DNA of 44,450 nucleotides from positions 1 through 44,450 of the forward strand of contig JAGUZQ010000097.1 of the NCBI GenBank assembly GCA_020060765.1, in the 5' to 3' direction. This DNA comes from Planctomycetota bacterium. GTDB taxonomy: Bacteria; Planctomycetota; SZUA-567. This document shows positions 34,864-43,356 of this stretch, one piece after another. The notes under the pieces are model-generated. The model did not search any database. It had not been told where the DNA came from and was given only the letters and a program-made list of their open reading frames with translations. Position numbers and translations under genes: made by a program. Position 1 is the stretch's first letter. Each line of letters begins with the position of its first letter.

Positions 34864-36024
34864 GTGAGAAAACTGATCCCGTTCAACCGACCTTTCATTG
34901 TGGGCAGAGAACTCTATAATATCTCCCAGGCGGTAATCCAGAACACGCAATTGGCCGGAAACGGCGCTTTCACCAAGCTTTGCCAGCAATGGCTTCAGGA
35001 ACACCTGGGTGTAAAAAAAGTTTTGCTCACAAATTCCGGCACTGCCGCGCTGGAAATGTCAGCCCTGCTGCTCAATATCCAACCCGGCGACGAAGTGATT
35101 ATGCCTTCATTCACGTTTGTCTCCACCGCCAATGCTTTCGTGCTTCGCGGCGCAGTGCCGGTTTTCATCGATATACGCCCGGATACGCTCAACCTCGACG
35201 AAACGCTGATCCCGGCGGCACTGACGAGCAGAACAAAAGCCATTGTTCCGGTTCATTACGCCGGCGTATCCTGCAACATGGATGCCATTATGAAAATAGC
35301 GGCGGACAACAGCCTGAAAGTGGTGGAAGACGCTGCCCACTCTCTCCTGTCGATGGAAGACGGCGGACGCTCTCACTTGGGCGGTATCGGCCACATGGGC
35401 TGCCTGAGTTTCCATGAGACAAAAAACGTGATTTCCGGCGAGGGCGGTGCCTTGCTGCTGAACGACCCGGCGTATTTTGAGCGAGCCGATATCCTGTGGG
35501 AAAAAGGCACCAACCGCTCCCAGTTTTTCGAAGGACGGGTGGACAAGTATACGTGGGTGGATGTCGGTTCGTCGTTTCTGCCGGGAGAGTTGACAGCAGC
35601 CTTCCTGTATGCGCAATTGGAAAACGCCTACCGGATCAACGCCATGCGCACCAGGATTTGCCGATTGTACGCCGAACAACTGGCGGATTTAGCAGCGGAA
35701 TACGGCCTGCGCCTTTCCGTCAATGATGACAGCAGCTCCAGCAACGGGCACATGTTCTACATTATCACCCGCAGCGGCGAGGAGCGCAAAGCGCTGCAAG
35801 CTTATCTCACGGAACAGAGGATTGTCTCAACGTTTCACTATATCCCGTTGCATTCTTCGCCTGCCGGGCGGAAATTCGGGCGGTATTCCGGTTCCCTCCA
35901 GGTTACGGACGACACCAGCGCCCGGCTGTTACGCCTGCCGCTTTATTACGAGTTGACCACTGACGATATCTCCTACGTCTGCGAAACTATTAAAAGTTTT
36001 TATGCGGCAGGAGCCCAAGGGTGA
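34864..36024 (+). CDS. rffA: dTDP-4-amino-4,6-dideoxygalactose transaminase (RffA/WecE family)
   Basis: The protein is 386 residues from the GTG at 34864, with AAAGG upstream; the longer open frame adds an unrelated N-terminus before the promoter's natural start. The sequence closely follows WecE: IPFNRPFIVGREL, GDEVIMPSFTFVSTANAFVLRG, VPVHYAGVSCNMD and SFHETKN with PLP-binding Lys187. KGTNRSQFF and MFYIITRS follow. The enzyme transfers an amino group to a dTDP-4-keto-6-deoxy sugar, giving a 4-amino-4,6-dideoxy sugar for surface glycan. It opens the operon and overlaps the following decayed methyltransferase gene by GTGA. Confidence 0.95.
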   Translation: MRKLIPFNRPFIVGRELYNISQAVIQNTQLAGNGAFTKLCQQWLQEHLGVKKVLLTNSGTAALEMSALLLNIQPGDEVIMPSFTFVSTANAFVLRGAVPVFIDIRPDTLNLDETLIPAALTSRTKAIVPVHYAGVSCNMDAIMKIAADNSLKVVEDAAHSLLSMEDGGRSHLGGIGHMGCLSFHETKNVISGEGGALLLNDPAYFERADILWEKGTNRSQFFEGRVDKYTWVDVGSSFLPGELTAAFLYAQLENAYRINAMRTRICRLYAEQLADLAAEYGLRLSVNDDSSSSNGHMFYIITRSGEERKALQAYLTEQRIVSTFHYIPLHSSPAGRKFGRYSGSLQVTDDTSARLLRLPLYYELTTDDISYVCETIKSFYAAGAQG

Positions 36025-36516
36025 AAAAATGTCCGGCCTGCAAAACGGTTTTTAACTCTGCTTCTTTCCTTTGTCCAAATTGCAGTTTTGAACCGCCAGT
36101 AGCTGACAGCATCCAATGTTTCTGTCCTGATGACGCTGGCCAGCATGTTCGAGGCGATAACCCCCGGAGGCGGGGTTATTATTACCGTCCCGCAACACCA
36201 ATGGCTTTGGAGCGAAACAGACGTAATCGCAAAACATGCCCGGCGATACGAGCGAGCTGATTTGATCGCCAAGATGACAGGAGTGGGCTTTGAATGCGTG
36301 TATGCCACTTCTTTTGTCAGCCTGCTTGTGCCGTTGATGTTAGCATCGCGAAAACGTACGATGAATAAGGATAAAACGGTAGGCGAATTGTCTTTGCCGC
36401 CCCTGGTTAATGCGATACTAAAAAAAGTCATGGCGATTGAATTTCTTGGGATACGGTTAGGAATCAGTTATCCGCTTGGCGGGTCACTGTTGGTGGTTGG
36501 GAAAAAAGGGCTCTGA
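36021..36516 (+). pseudogene. Decayed zinc-ribbon SAM methyltransferase
   Basis: The reading frame from GTG 36021 encodes an intact-looking zinc ribbon (MKKCPACK...FLCPNCSFEPP), as seen at the start of certain class I methyltransferases in glycan clusters. After about residue 35 the frame no longer matches. In another frame, from about 36128, the family's C-terminal part continues: MFEAITPGGGVIITVPQHQW, HARRYERADL, ATSFVSLLVPLML. The middle, including the SAM-binding GxGxG motif, is missing. A deletion of roughly 100 or more codons with a frameshift explains this, near 36115-36140. The neighbours are intact and in frame order, so the loss is local. A separate 128-residue product from 36130 could be made but would lack the cofactor site. 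Confidence 0.72.
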
Positions 36517-36517
36517 T

Positions 36518-37225
36518 ATGCCGAGAAAAGTGGCGATGTTGCAACCCAACTATATCCCCTGGAAAGGCGTGTTCGACCTGATCAGCCGGGTGGAGGTTTT
36601 TGTTTTCTATGACGATGTCCAGTACACCGTCAAGGACTGGCGGAGCCGGAACAAGATCAAGACGGCGACCGGGGAAATCTGGCTGACGGTTCCCGTGCTG
36701 AAAAAAGGCCTGCGGGAGCAATTGATCTTCGAGGCCGTGATAGATGTCTCCTCGAACTGGCAGGCCAAGCATTACAAGGCGCTGAAAACCACCTACCAAA
36801 AAGCCGCGCACTTCAAGGAATACGAATACCTGCTGGAAGAGATTTACCTGAAACGGCAATGGACAAGTATTTCCGAACTCGACATTTTTTCTACAAAGCT
36901 CATTGCCGAGGCGCTGCAAATCGAGGTGGAGTGGCACAAGGCGAGCGATCTGAAGCAATCTGGCGGCAAGGAGGGGGAAAAGGTCGTAAATATCTGCAAG
37001 CTGTTGGGCTGCGATTATTTCATCAACGGCCCTTCCGCCAGAGAGTTCATGGACGAGGATATGTTCCGCGAAAACGGAATTGTTCTGGATTATATAGATT
37101 ACAGCTATCCCGAATATGAACAGATGTACCAGCCCTTCACCCATCAGGTCACGGTGCTGGACGTGATTTTCAACTGCGGGGCAGGCGCACGCGAACTGAT
37201 TTGCAGGGGTCAGGAGACGGCATGA
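36518..37225 (+). CDS. WbqC family protein
   Basis: The protein is 235 residues from the ATG at 36518, one base after the preceding TGA. It shows the WbqC family pattern: VAMLQPNYIPWKGVFDLISR, FVFYDDVQYTVKDWRSRNKI, LTVPVLKKG, CDYFINGPSAREFMD and a C-terminal Tyr-rich segment. Members occur in surface polysaccharide clusters, and a role in modifying or acylating a nucleotide sugar has been suggested but not settled. Its stop overlaps the next start by ATGA. Cytosolic. Confidence 0.88.
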   Translation: MPRKVAMLQPNYIPWKGVFDLISRVEVFVFYDDVQYTVKDWRSRNKIKTATGEIWLTVPVLKKGLREQLIFEAVIDVSSNWQAKHYKALKTTYQKAAHFKEYEYLLEEIYLKRQWTSISELDIFSTKLIAEALQIEVEWHKASDLKQSGGKEGEKVVNICKLLGCDYFINGPSAREFMDEDMFRENGIVLDYIDYSYPEYEQMYQPFTHQVTVLDVIFNCGAGARELICRGQETA

Positions 37226-38130
37226 AGTGGCGGAAACTGGGGCGGATTTTCGACCCGGAGATTTTGCGGGAGCAGGGGTTAAGCGCCGCCCTGATGCCGA
37301 TCGCCGAAATCCCGGCGGGACCCGAAGGAATGATCCGGGTGTATTTCTCGCCCCGCGACAGCGAAAACCGTTCGCAAATCAGATATTTTGATTTCGACCT
37401 CAGGAACCCCGGCGCCGCGCCGAAAGTTTCCGTTAAGCCGTTGCTTCTGCCCGGCAAACTCGGAACTTTTGACGACGCCGGAGTCACGCTGGGCAGCATT
37501 GTTTCCGCCGACGGAAAGAAACTGCTTTATTACACCGGCTGGAACCTGACCAAAGGCGCGCCCTTCAACAACTCCATCGGCATCGCCGAATATTCGGGCG
37601 ATTCGTTCCGGCGGTACGGAGACGGGCCGGTTATGACGAGAACCTTGTATGAACCGTATTGCTGCGCCAGTCCCTTTGTTCTGTACGAAAATCCTAAATT
37701 CAGAATGTGGTATGCGTCGATGGACGATTGGCGGGAGGAAGACCGTGGTATCAGGCATTATTACAACTTGAAATACGCGGAATCCTCGGACGGGATCAAT
37801 TGGCAAAGAAATGTCACTGTTGTGATTGATTATACGCATCCGGGCGAATATGCTTTCGGCAGGCCTTTCGTGCTCAAGGAAGACGGCCTTTATAAAATAT
37901 GGTATTGCTACCGGGGAGATTTTTACAGAATCGGCTATGCCGAATCGCGCGACGGGATCGAATGGCAGCGCAAGGACGGGGAAGCAGGCATCGAGGTTTC
38001 GGAATCGGGCTGGGATTCCGAGATGCTGGCATATCCGTACGTGTTCGATTTTTCCGGCGAGCGATATCTGCTTTACAATGGCAACGGCTACGGCAAAACC
38101 GGCATCGGGTTGGCAAAGCTGGAAGAATAA
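37222..38130 (+). CDS. Five-bladed beta-propeller glycosidase-like protein (first copy)
   Basis: The protein is 302 residues from the ATG at 37222 with AGGAG six bases upstream. Repeated blade-type segments such as RMWYASMDDWREE, LYKIWYCYRGDFYRIGYAESRDGIEW and GERYLLYNGNGYGKTGIGLAKL mark the GH43/GH32/GH130-like propeller fold. There is no signal peptide, which is unusual for a polysaccharide hydrolase and implies a cytosolic role in glycan biosynthesis or quality control. It starts MKWRKLGRIF, as does the paralog at 38817. The catalytic residues were not fixed. Confidence 0.78.
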   Translation: MKWRKLGRIFDPEILREQGLSAALMPIAEIPAGPEGMIRVYFSPRDSENRSQIRYFDFDLRNPGAAPKVSVKPLLLPGKLGTFDDAGVTLGSIVSADGKKLLYYTGWNLTKGAPFNNSIGIAEYSGDSFRRYGDGPVMTRTLYEPYCCASPFVLYENPKFRMWYASMDDWREEDRGIRHYYNLKYAESSDGINWQRNVTVVIDYTHPGEYAFGRPFVLKEDGLYKIWYCYRGDFYRIGYAESRDGIEWQRKDGEAGIEVSESGWDSEMLAYPYVFDFSGERYLLYNGNGYGKTGIGLAKLEE

Positions 38131-38141
38131 AAGGCATAGTG

Positions 38142-38813
38142 ATGAAGAAATTGATTATTTTCGGCAATACCATCATGGCCAAGATAGCCTGGTTCTATTT
38201 CGGACGGGATTCCGGTCGGGAAATCGTCGGCTTTACCGTGGATGCGGAATATAATGATAAGGGCGAATTTTGCGGACTAAGCGTTTTCGACTTTGAGACT
38301 TTGGAAAAAACGCATCCTCCTTCAGAATATGACTTGTTTATCGCTATCGGCCCCAGCAAGATGAATGCCGTCAGGGAAATGAAATTTCTGAAAGCCAAAA
38401 GTAAAGGTTATGGTTTGGCGTCCTATATCAGTCCCCACGCAATTTGCGACTCTCCGGTAGGGGAAAACTGTTTTGTCGGAGATAGAGCGGTCATCAACCC
38501 TTTTGCGCGGATTGGAAACAACAATTATCTTTACGAAGCGATCGTGGTTTCCAATAATTCCATTATCGGGAACCATTGTTATCTTTCGCCCAACGCTTAT
38601 GTCGGTACGTTTTGTCAGGTGGAAGATAATTCGATAATCGGCGCCGGCGCTATCCTGAAAACGTCTGTGAACGTAGCCTATAAAACCTTGATAGGTGCGG
38701 CCGCCTACATTTCAAAGAATACAGAGGCGCACGGAGTTTACGGACAGAAGAGCACGGCTTTACTTGGCTGTATCAGCGACAAGATCGATATTTCTCTTGG
38801 TTTCGGTGGATGA
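38142..38813 (+). CDS. NeuD/PglD-like sugar acyltransferase (left-handed beta-helix)
   Basis: The protein is 223 residues from the ATG at 38142 with AAAAGG upstream. Residues 1-90 form a Rossmann-like N-terminal domain (LIIFGNTIMAKIAWFY; YDLFIAIG). From about 100 on, hexapeptide repeats of the left-handed beta-helix appear: PVGENCFVGDRAVINPFARI, IIGNHCYLSPNAYVGTFCQVE, SIIGAGAILKT. This is the layout of PglD/NeuD/PerB enzymes that acetylate or acylate a nucleotide amino sugar. Here the likely acceptor is the 4-amino sugar made by the transaminase. The donor may be acetyl-CoA or an ACP-bound acyl group, both inference. Confidence 0.8.
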   Translation: MKKLIIFGNTIMAKIAWFYFGRDSGREIVGFTVDAEYNDKGEFCGLSVFDFETLEKTHPPSEYDLFIAIGPSKMNAVREMKFLKAKSKGYGLASYISPHAICDSPVGENCFVGDRAVINPFARIGNNNYLYEAIVVSNNSIIGNHCYLSPNAYVGTFCQVEDNSIIGAGAILKTSVNVAYKTLIGAAAYISKNTEAHGVYGQKSTALLGCISDKIDISLGFGG

Positions 38814-38816
38814 TTT

Positions 38817-39734
38817 ATGAAGTGGCGAAAGCTCGGACGCATCTTTGTCGCCGACAGGCAATCTGATTGGATGCAGACCCACGCCGCCTGGCCCCGGGCA
38901 TTTCACCTTGGAGGCGAGACCTACCGGATTTTTTTCAGCGTCAGGGATGCGGCCAACCGTTCGCATATAGCGTTCGCGGAAATCAATCTCAGGCGACCTG
39001 TCGATATCGCTGCCCTGTCAGCCGATCCAGTAATGTCACCGGGTGCTGCGGGACTGTTCGACGATTGTGGGGTGATCCCCTCCTGCGTGACAAAGCTGCC
39101 CGACGGCGTTGCGTTGTATTATGTCGGCCTTTCGCGTGCGGTAACCGTGCCGTTCCATTCTTTTTGTGGCCTGGCTTTTTTGGATAATGATTACGCGGTG
39201 GCGACCAGGGTCTCCCCTGCCCCAATCCTTGGCAGGTCGGAGGAAGACCCTTTTTCCGGTGGCGCGGTGTTTGTGCATTTCGAGAAGGAACGAAATCTCT
39301 TCCATATGTGGTATGAGTCCTGCCTGGGCTGGACTGGCAACGGAGATTCTCCAGAAGCAACTTTTGCGCTAAAATACGCCGTTTCCCAAAACGGGCGGAA
39401 CTGGCAGAAAATCGGCTCTTCCTGCATTCCCTTTTCGGGGAAGAACGAGTACCTGTCAAATCCCTCGGTGATACAGGAAGACGGCCTGTTCAAAATGTGG
39501 TACTCTTTCAAGACTGACGGGAAATACCGCATTGGCTACGCCGAGTCCGAGGACGCTGTCAATTGGGAAAGAAAAGACGGGGAGGCCGGGATCACGGTTT
39601 CGACCACCGGTTGGGACAGTGACGAGATCGAGTATCCCCACGTGTTCGATCACCAGTGCGAGCGCTACATGCTTTATTGCGGCAACAGGTATGGTAAAAC
39701 CGGCTTCGGCATCGCGGTTCTCGACCGCGCTTAA
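38817..39734 (+). CDS. Five-bladed beta-propeller glycosidase-like protein (second copy)
   Basis: This 305-residue paralog of the gene at 37222 has the same N-terminus (MKWRKLGRIF). Matching blades include LFHMWYESCLGWTGNGD, LFKMWYSFKTDGKYRIGYAESED, ERYMLYCGNRYGKTGFGIAVL and the WDSDEIEYPHVF block. It has no signal peptide. The two copies flank the acyltransferase gene, so they came from an old tandem duplication and probably act on related sugars. It starts four bases after the acyltransferase stop. Confidence 0.78.
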   Translation: MKWRKLGRIFVADRQSDWMQTHAAWPRAFHLGGETYRIFFSVRDAANRSHIAFAEINLRRPVDIAALSADPVMSPGAAGLFDDCGVIPSCVTKLPDGVALYYVGLSRAVTVPFHSFCGLAFLDNDYAVATRVSPAPILGRSEEDPFSGGAVFVHFEKERNLFHMWYESCLGWTGNGDSPEATFALKYAVSQNGRNWQKIGSSCIPFSGKNEYLSNPSVIQEDGLFKMWYSFKTDGKYRIGYAESEDAVNWERKDGEAGITVSTTGWDSDEIEYPHVFDHQCERYMLYCGNRYGKTGFGIAVLDRA

Positions 39735-39745
39735 AAGGGGACTTC

Positions 39746-41266
39746 ATGTTTTCCTCATGCGTCTGTTATCTGGAAGAGACAGCGGCGAAATTTCCTGACA
39801 AACTCGCGGTAGTGGACGAACACCAGCGGTACACTTTCCGGGAACTCCGGGAACGGGCGCTCAGGCTTTCCGGGCTTATCCCTGCGGAGTGGACAAATCA
39901 GCCGATAGCGGTCTATCTTCCCAAAAGCGCCGACGCTATCGTTGCTTTCATGGGAATTCTCTATAGCGGAAATTTTTACGTTCCGCTCGACCCCAAATCT
40001 CCCGCCGAACGACTGGCGAAGGTTGTCCAGAATCTGTCGCCCCGCGCCGTCATCACCGGAGCGGGTCAGGTCGGGTTTGTGGGAAAATTTTCCGCGGCAG
40101 CCAAGCCTAGGATAATCGTTCCCAACCTGGACGATGCGTCAGACTCGAAAACCGGAAGCGTTCCTCTTCCCGACAGAATCAAGCGGGTGATTGATACCGA
40201 TCCCATTTATTGCATCTATACTTCCGGTTCGACCGGAGAACCCAAGGGCGTGCTTATTCCACATCGGGGAGTTATTGATTACATCGAATGGGCGACGTCA
40301 TGTTACGGCATTACCGAAAACGAAGTCATCGGCAATCAATCGCCGTTCTTTTTCGATAATTCGACTCTTGACATCTATCTGATGCTGAAAACCGGCGCGA
40401 CTCTTTTTCTGCTTCCAGAAATAGTTTTCGCTTTCCCGGTCAAGCTGATCGACTATCTCTGCGCCAACTGCATCACGTTTATATTCTGGGTGCCATCGGT
40501 GATGATACAAGTTACGAATCTGAATCTGCTGGAGGGGAGGCAACTGCCGCCATTGGGGAAGGTGCTGTTCGCAGGCGAGGTCATGCCGTGCAAAACCTTG
40601 AATTATTGGCGGAAGCATTTCCCCAAAGCCCTGTTTTCAAATTTGTACGGCCCGACGGAAATTACGGTCGATTGCACTTATTACAACGTCGACCGGGAAT
40701 TCGGCGAGTCCGACAGCCTGCCGATCGGCATCCCCTGCCGCAACACCGACATTCTGGTCTTGAACGGGGAAAATCTGCTGGTGAAAGGCGACGAGATCGG
40801 AGAATTATGCGTACGCGGTTCTTCCCTCGCCCTGGGTTACTGGAACGACCGGGCGAAAACCGATTCCGCTTTTGCGCAAAATCCGCTGAATCCCCACTAT
40901 CCCGAAAAAATCTACCACACCGGCGACCTGGTTAAGTATAATGAACAGGGAGAACTGCTCTTCCTGGGACGGAAGGACTCGCAGATCAAGCACGCCGGAT
41001 ACCGGATAGAACTGGGCGAAATTGAAACCGCCGTCTCCGGACTGAAAGGAATAGATCACGCCTGCGTGGTTTATCAGGCAGAGAAAGCCGCTATCGCGTT
41101 GTTTTATGTCTCCGGCGACCTTGCGCTTGATGAAACTACTATCCGTAAGGCTTTGTCGGAAGTGCTGCCCAAGTACATGATCCCCACGGTGTTTCGCAAG
41201 CTTGAAACCCTTCCGTTGAACGCCAACGGGAAAGTGGATAGACTGGCGTTGCGGAAAAGCCTTTGA
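39746..41266 (+). CDS. AMP-dependent ligase / amino-acid adenylation enzyme
   Basis: This 506-residue stand-alone adenylation domain carries the ATP loop YTSGSTGEPKG at 158-168, the LYGPTEITVDC segment, YHTGDLVKYNEQG, GRKDSQIKHAGYRIELGEIE and the C-terminal catalytic Lys in LPLNANGKVDR. The best general match is NRPS-type A domains and DltA, which activate an amino or carboxylic acid and load it on an ACP. There is no condensation or thioesterase domain, and the partner is probably the ACP at 42386. AGGGGA precedes the ATG. The acid activated cannot be read by eye. Confidence 0.9.
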   Translation: MFSSCVCYLEETAAKFPDKLAVVDEHQRYTFRELRERALRLSGLIPAEWTNQPIAVYLPKSADAIVAFMGILYSGNFYVPLDPKSPAERLAKVVQNLSPRAVITGAGQVGFVGKFSAAAKPRIIVPNLDDASDSKTGSVPLPDRIKRVIDTDPIYCIYTSGSTGEPKGVLIPHRGVIDYIEWATSCYGITENEVIGNQSPFFFDNSTLDIYLMLKTGATLFLLPEIVFAFPVKLIDYLCANCITFIFWVPSVMIQVTNLNLLEGRQLPPLGKVLFAGEVMPCKTLNYWRKHFPKALFSNLYGPTEITVDCTYYNVDREFGESDSLPIGIPCRNTDILVLNGENLLVKGDEIGELCVRGSSLALGYWNDRAKTDSAFAQNPLNPHYPEKIYHTGDLVKYNEQGELLFLGRKDSQIKHAGYRIELGEIETAVSGLKGIDHACVVYQAEKAAIALFYVSGDLALDETTIRKALSEVLPKYMIPTVFRKLETLPLNANGKVDRLALRKSL

Positions 41267-41281
41267 AATGGAGCGCGAAAA

Positions 41282-42379
41282 ATGCCTCTAGTCGATGAAA
41301 TTACGGAAAGGGAAAGCTGTCTGTTTTTGCTCTCCCGTGAGTTGAAAAAAACAGGCCAGCCTCTTGTTCTGTATGGAATCGGCGAGGCGGCTGGAAAGAT
41401 CTACCCCGAGCTTCTCCGGCAAGGAATTGATGTGCGACATGTCGCGGTTGATCGGAAATATCTGGCGAATCCCCCGCCCCAGTTTTACGGGCATGTAGTC
41501 GAGGCTTTCGAGGAAGTGCTGGCGCAGTATGAAAAGGTGAACGTCGTTGTCGGAATCAATGACGCCAGACTGCAGATCGAAAAACGCCTGTCCGCGTTTC
41601 CCCAGGTGGCCAGGGTAATCAAGTACGATTACTGCACGCTCTATTCCCGGTACGCCTTTACTGTCGACTATATCCGCGACAACGCGGAAAGTTTTGAAGA
41701 GACTTATGAGTGGCTGTCCGACGAGTTGTCGCGGCGGACGATGGCCGCTTACCTGAACCAGCGTATCTCCGGCGATTTCAAACATTTGCGGCAAGTAAAA
41801 GCGGAACACCAGTATTTTCCCGATGATATCATGACTTTGCGTGATGGCGAAATCTTTGTCGATTGCGGTGCTTTTGACGGCGATTCGATCATCGCCCTGA
41901 CGGCGGCGCTGGAGCGCGCGCACAAAGCACCGCCAAAAAAAATAATCGCTCTGGAGCCGGACGAAAAAAACTTTGCGCAACTTATGGATGTAGCAAAACA
42001 GTACCCGCAGGCGACCTGCTTGCAGAAAGGCGCGTGGGATCGAGCCGACACCCTGGCTTTTTCGGCAGACGGTCGTCTCGACAGCGCGATTTCCTCTTCC
42101 GGCGAGTTCCGGATAGAAGTCGACAGCATCGACCATATCCTGAACGGCCATGAGGCGACTTTCCTGAAAATGGATATCGAAGGCGCGGAACTGGCTGCTT
42201 TGAAAGGTGCAACCGCAACTATTAAGAAGCACAAACCCAAACTGGCGATTTGCATCTATCACAGGCAGGAGGATTTGATAACGATTCCGCAATTCATCAG
42301 GAGCGTCAGGACGGATTACGTTTTTTATCTGCGCGCGCACAGCTACGACAGCGAGGAAGTCGTCCTGTATGCACTATAG
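41282..42379 (+). CDS. FkbM family methyltransferase with N-terminal Rossmann-like part
   Basis: In this 365-residue protein, residues about 20-110 are a small Rossmann-like segment (QPLVLYGIGEAAGKIYPELL; NVVVGINDARLQIEK). Residues from about 190 form an FkbM SAM methyltransferase: IFVDCGAFDGDSIIAL (SAM site), KIIALEPDEKNFAQL, and FLKMDIEGAELAAL near the catalytic region. FkbM enzymes usually O-methylate sugars or polyketides, here probably a sugar hydroxyl. It starts 15 bases after the ligase stop, inside the operon. Confidence 0.88.
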   Translation: MPLVDEITERESCLFLLSRELKKTGQPLVLYGIGEAAGKIYPELLRQGIDVRHVAVDRKYLANPPPQFYGHVVEAFEEVLAQYEKVNVVVGINDARLQIEKRLSAFPQVARVIKYDYCTLYSRYAFTVDYIRDNAESFEETYEWLSDELSRRTMAAYLNQRISGDFKHLRQVKAEHQYFPDDIMTLRDGEIFVDCGAFDGDSIIALTAALERAHKAPPKKIIALEPDEKNFAQLMDVAKQYPQATCLQKGAWDRADTLAFSADGRLDSAISSSGEFRIEVDSIDHILNGHEATFLKMDIEGAELAALKGATATIKKHKPKLAICIYHRQEDLITIPQFIRSVRTDYVFYLRAHSYDSEEVVLYAL

Positions 42380-42385
42380 GAAACC

Positions 42386-42628
42386 ATGCCCATGAAAACC
42401 GTGAAGGAAATACTTACAAGCATCCGCCCGGAGGCGGGTTTTGAAAACAGCGCCGATTTTATCGCCGACTCGCTTCTGGACAGCCTGGATATCATCAGGC
42501 TTGTCTCCGAACTTGACAGCAACTTTTCAATCTCGATAGACGGCAACGATATACTCCCGGATAATTTCCAGAACCTCAGCGCGCTGGAGGCGCTGGTAGG
42601 CAAATATCGCAAGACAGGGAGCGAGTGA
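42386..42628 (+). CDS. Acyl carrier protein
   Basis: This 80-residue helical protein has DSLLDSLDIIRLVSELD as its core. Ser33 in DSLD is the phosphopantetheine attachment site. Met3 is an alternative start. An ACP next to a lone adenylation enzyme resembles the DltA-DltC pair and the aminoacyl carrier systems used for glycan acylation. It probably carries the activated acid to the amino sugar. Confidence 0.88.
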   Translation: MPMKTVKEILTSIRPEAGFENSADFIADSLLDSLDIIRLVSELDSNFSISIDGNDILPDNFQNLSALEALVGKYRKTGSE

Positions 42629-42629
42629 C

Positions 42630-43328
42630 ATGACCGATCCTCTCCGCGATGTCGAGCGCTCTTATCAGGAACTTTACCGGCAACATGGCTATTCGCCCAA
42701 GTCGCTGGGGTGGGACAAGGGCAAGCAGTTCCTGCGGTTTCATCAACTCACGTCGGAGTGGAATCTGAAAGGCGCGCATATACTCGACGTCGGTTGCGGC
42801 TTCGGCGATTTCGTGAATTACCTGCGTTTCATCGGTGTTTCCGATTTCACCTATACCGGCGTCGACCTGGTTGGCGAATTCGTCGCGGAAGGAAAGAAAC
42901 GCCACCCGGGCGGGAATATCCGTTTCATTCAGGGAGATTTCCTGTCATCAGGATGTGACGACTCTTTCGATTACGCCATCGCCAGCGGCACCTTCAATCT
43001 TAAAATGGAAGGCGTTGACGGCTATGAGCATATCCGCCGCAATATGGAGAAGATGTTCGGATTGTCGGCGGTCGGCATCGGCATTGATTTTCTTTCCGAC
43101 AAGGTCGATTTCGCCCACGCCCATAATTTCAACAGCGCTCCGGAAAAAATCCTGTCCCTGGCGTATGCACTGAGCAGGAATCTGGTGCTGAAAAACAGTT
43201 ATTTCCCTTTCGAGTTTTCGCTTCAACTTTACAAGGACGACTCTTTCAGGAAAGAGACCACCGTTTTCACCAGCGCGGAAAAAGAACTGGGCTGGCTGGC
43301 GATTCCGCCGGACAGCCAGGCGAAATGA
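42630..43328 (+). CDS. Class I SAM-dependent methyltransferase
   Basis: This 232-residue protein has its SAM-binding motif I, HILDVGCGFGDF, at about 50-61. It continues with FTYTGVDLVGEFVAEGK (acidic loop) and DDSFDYAIASGTFNL (motif II region). Substrate domain features are not diagnostic. It follows the ACP gene by one base and may methylate the acyl group or the sugar. No signal peptide is visible. Confidence 0.85.
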   Translation: MTDPLRDVERSYQELYRQHGYSPKSLGWDKGKQFLRFHQLTSEWNLKGAHILDVGCGFGDFVNYLRFIGVSDFTYTGVDLVGEFVAEGKKRHPGGNIRFIQGDFLSSGCDDSFDYAIASGTFNLKMEGVDGYEHIRRNMEKMFGLSAVGIGIDFLSDKVDFAHAHNFNSAPEKILSLAYALSRNLVLKNSYFPFEFSLQLYKDDSFRKETTVFTSAEKELGWLAIPPDSQAK

Positions 43329-43356
43329 GAATTGCAATACGAAAGGCTTTGACTCC

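Noticed and set aside
41288..42340. 350-codon minus-strand frame over the FkbM gene
   Set aside because: The plus strand has the SAM-binding motif and operon spacing; the minus frame has neither.
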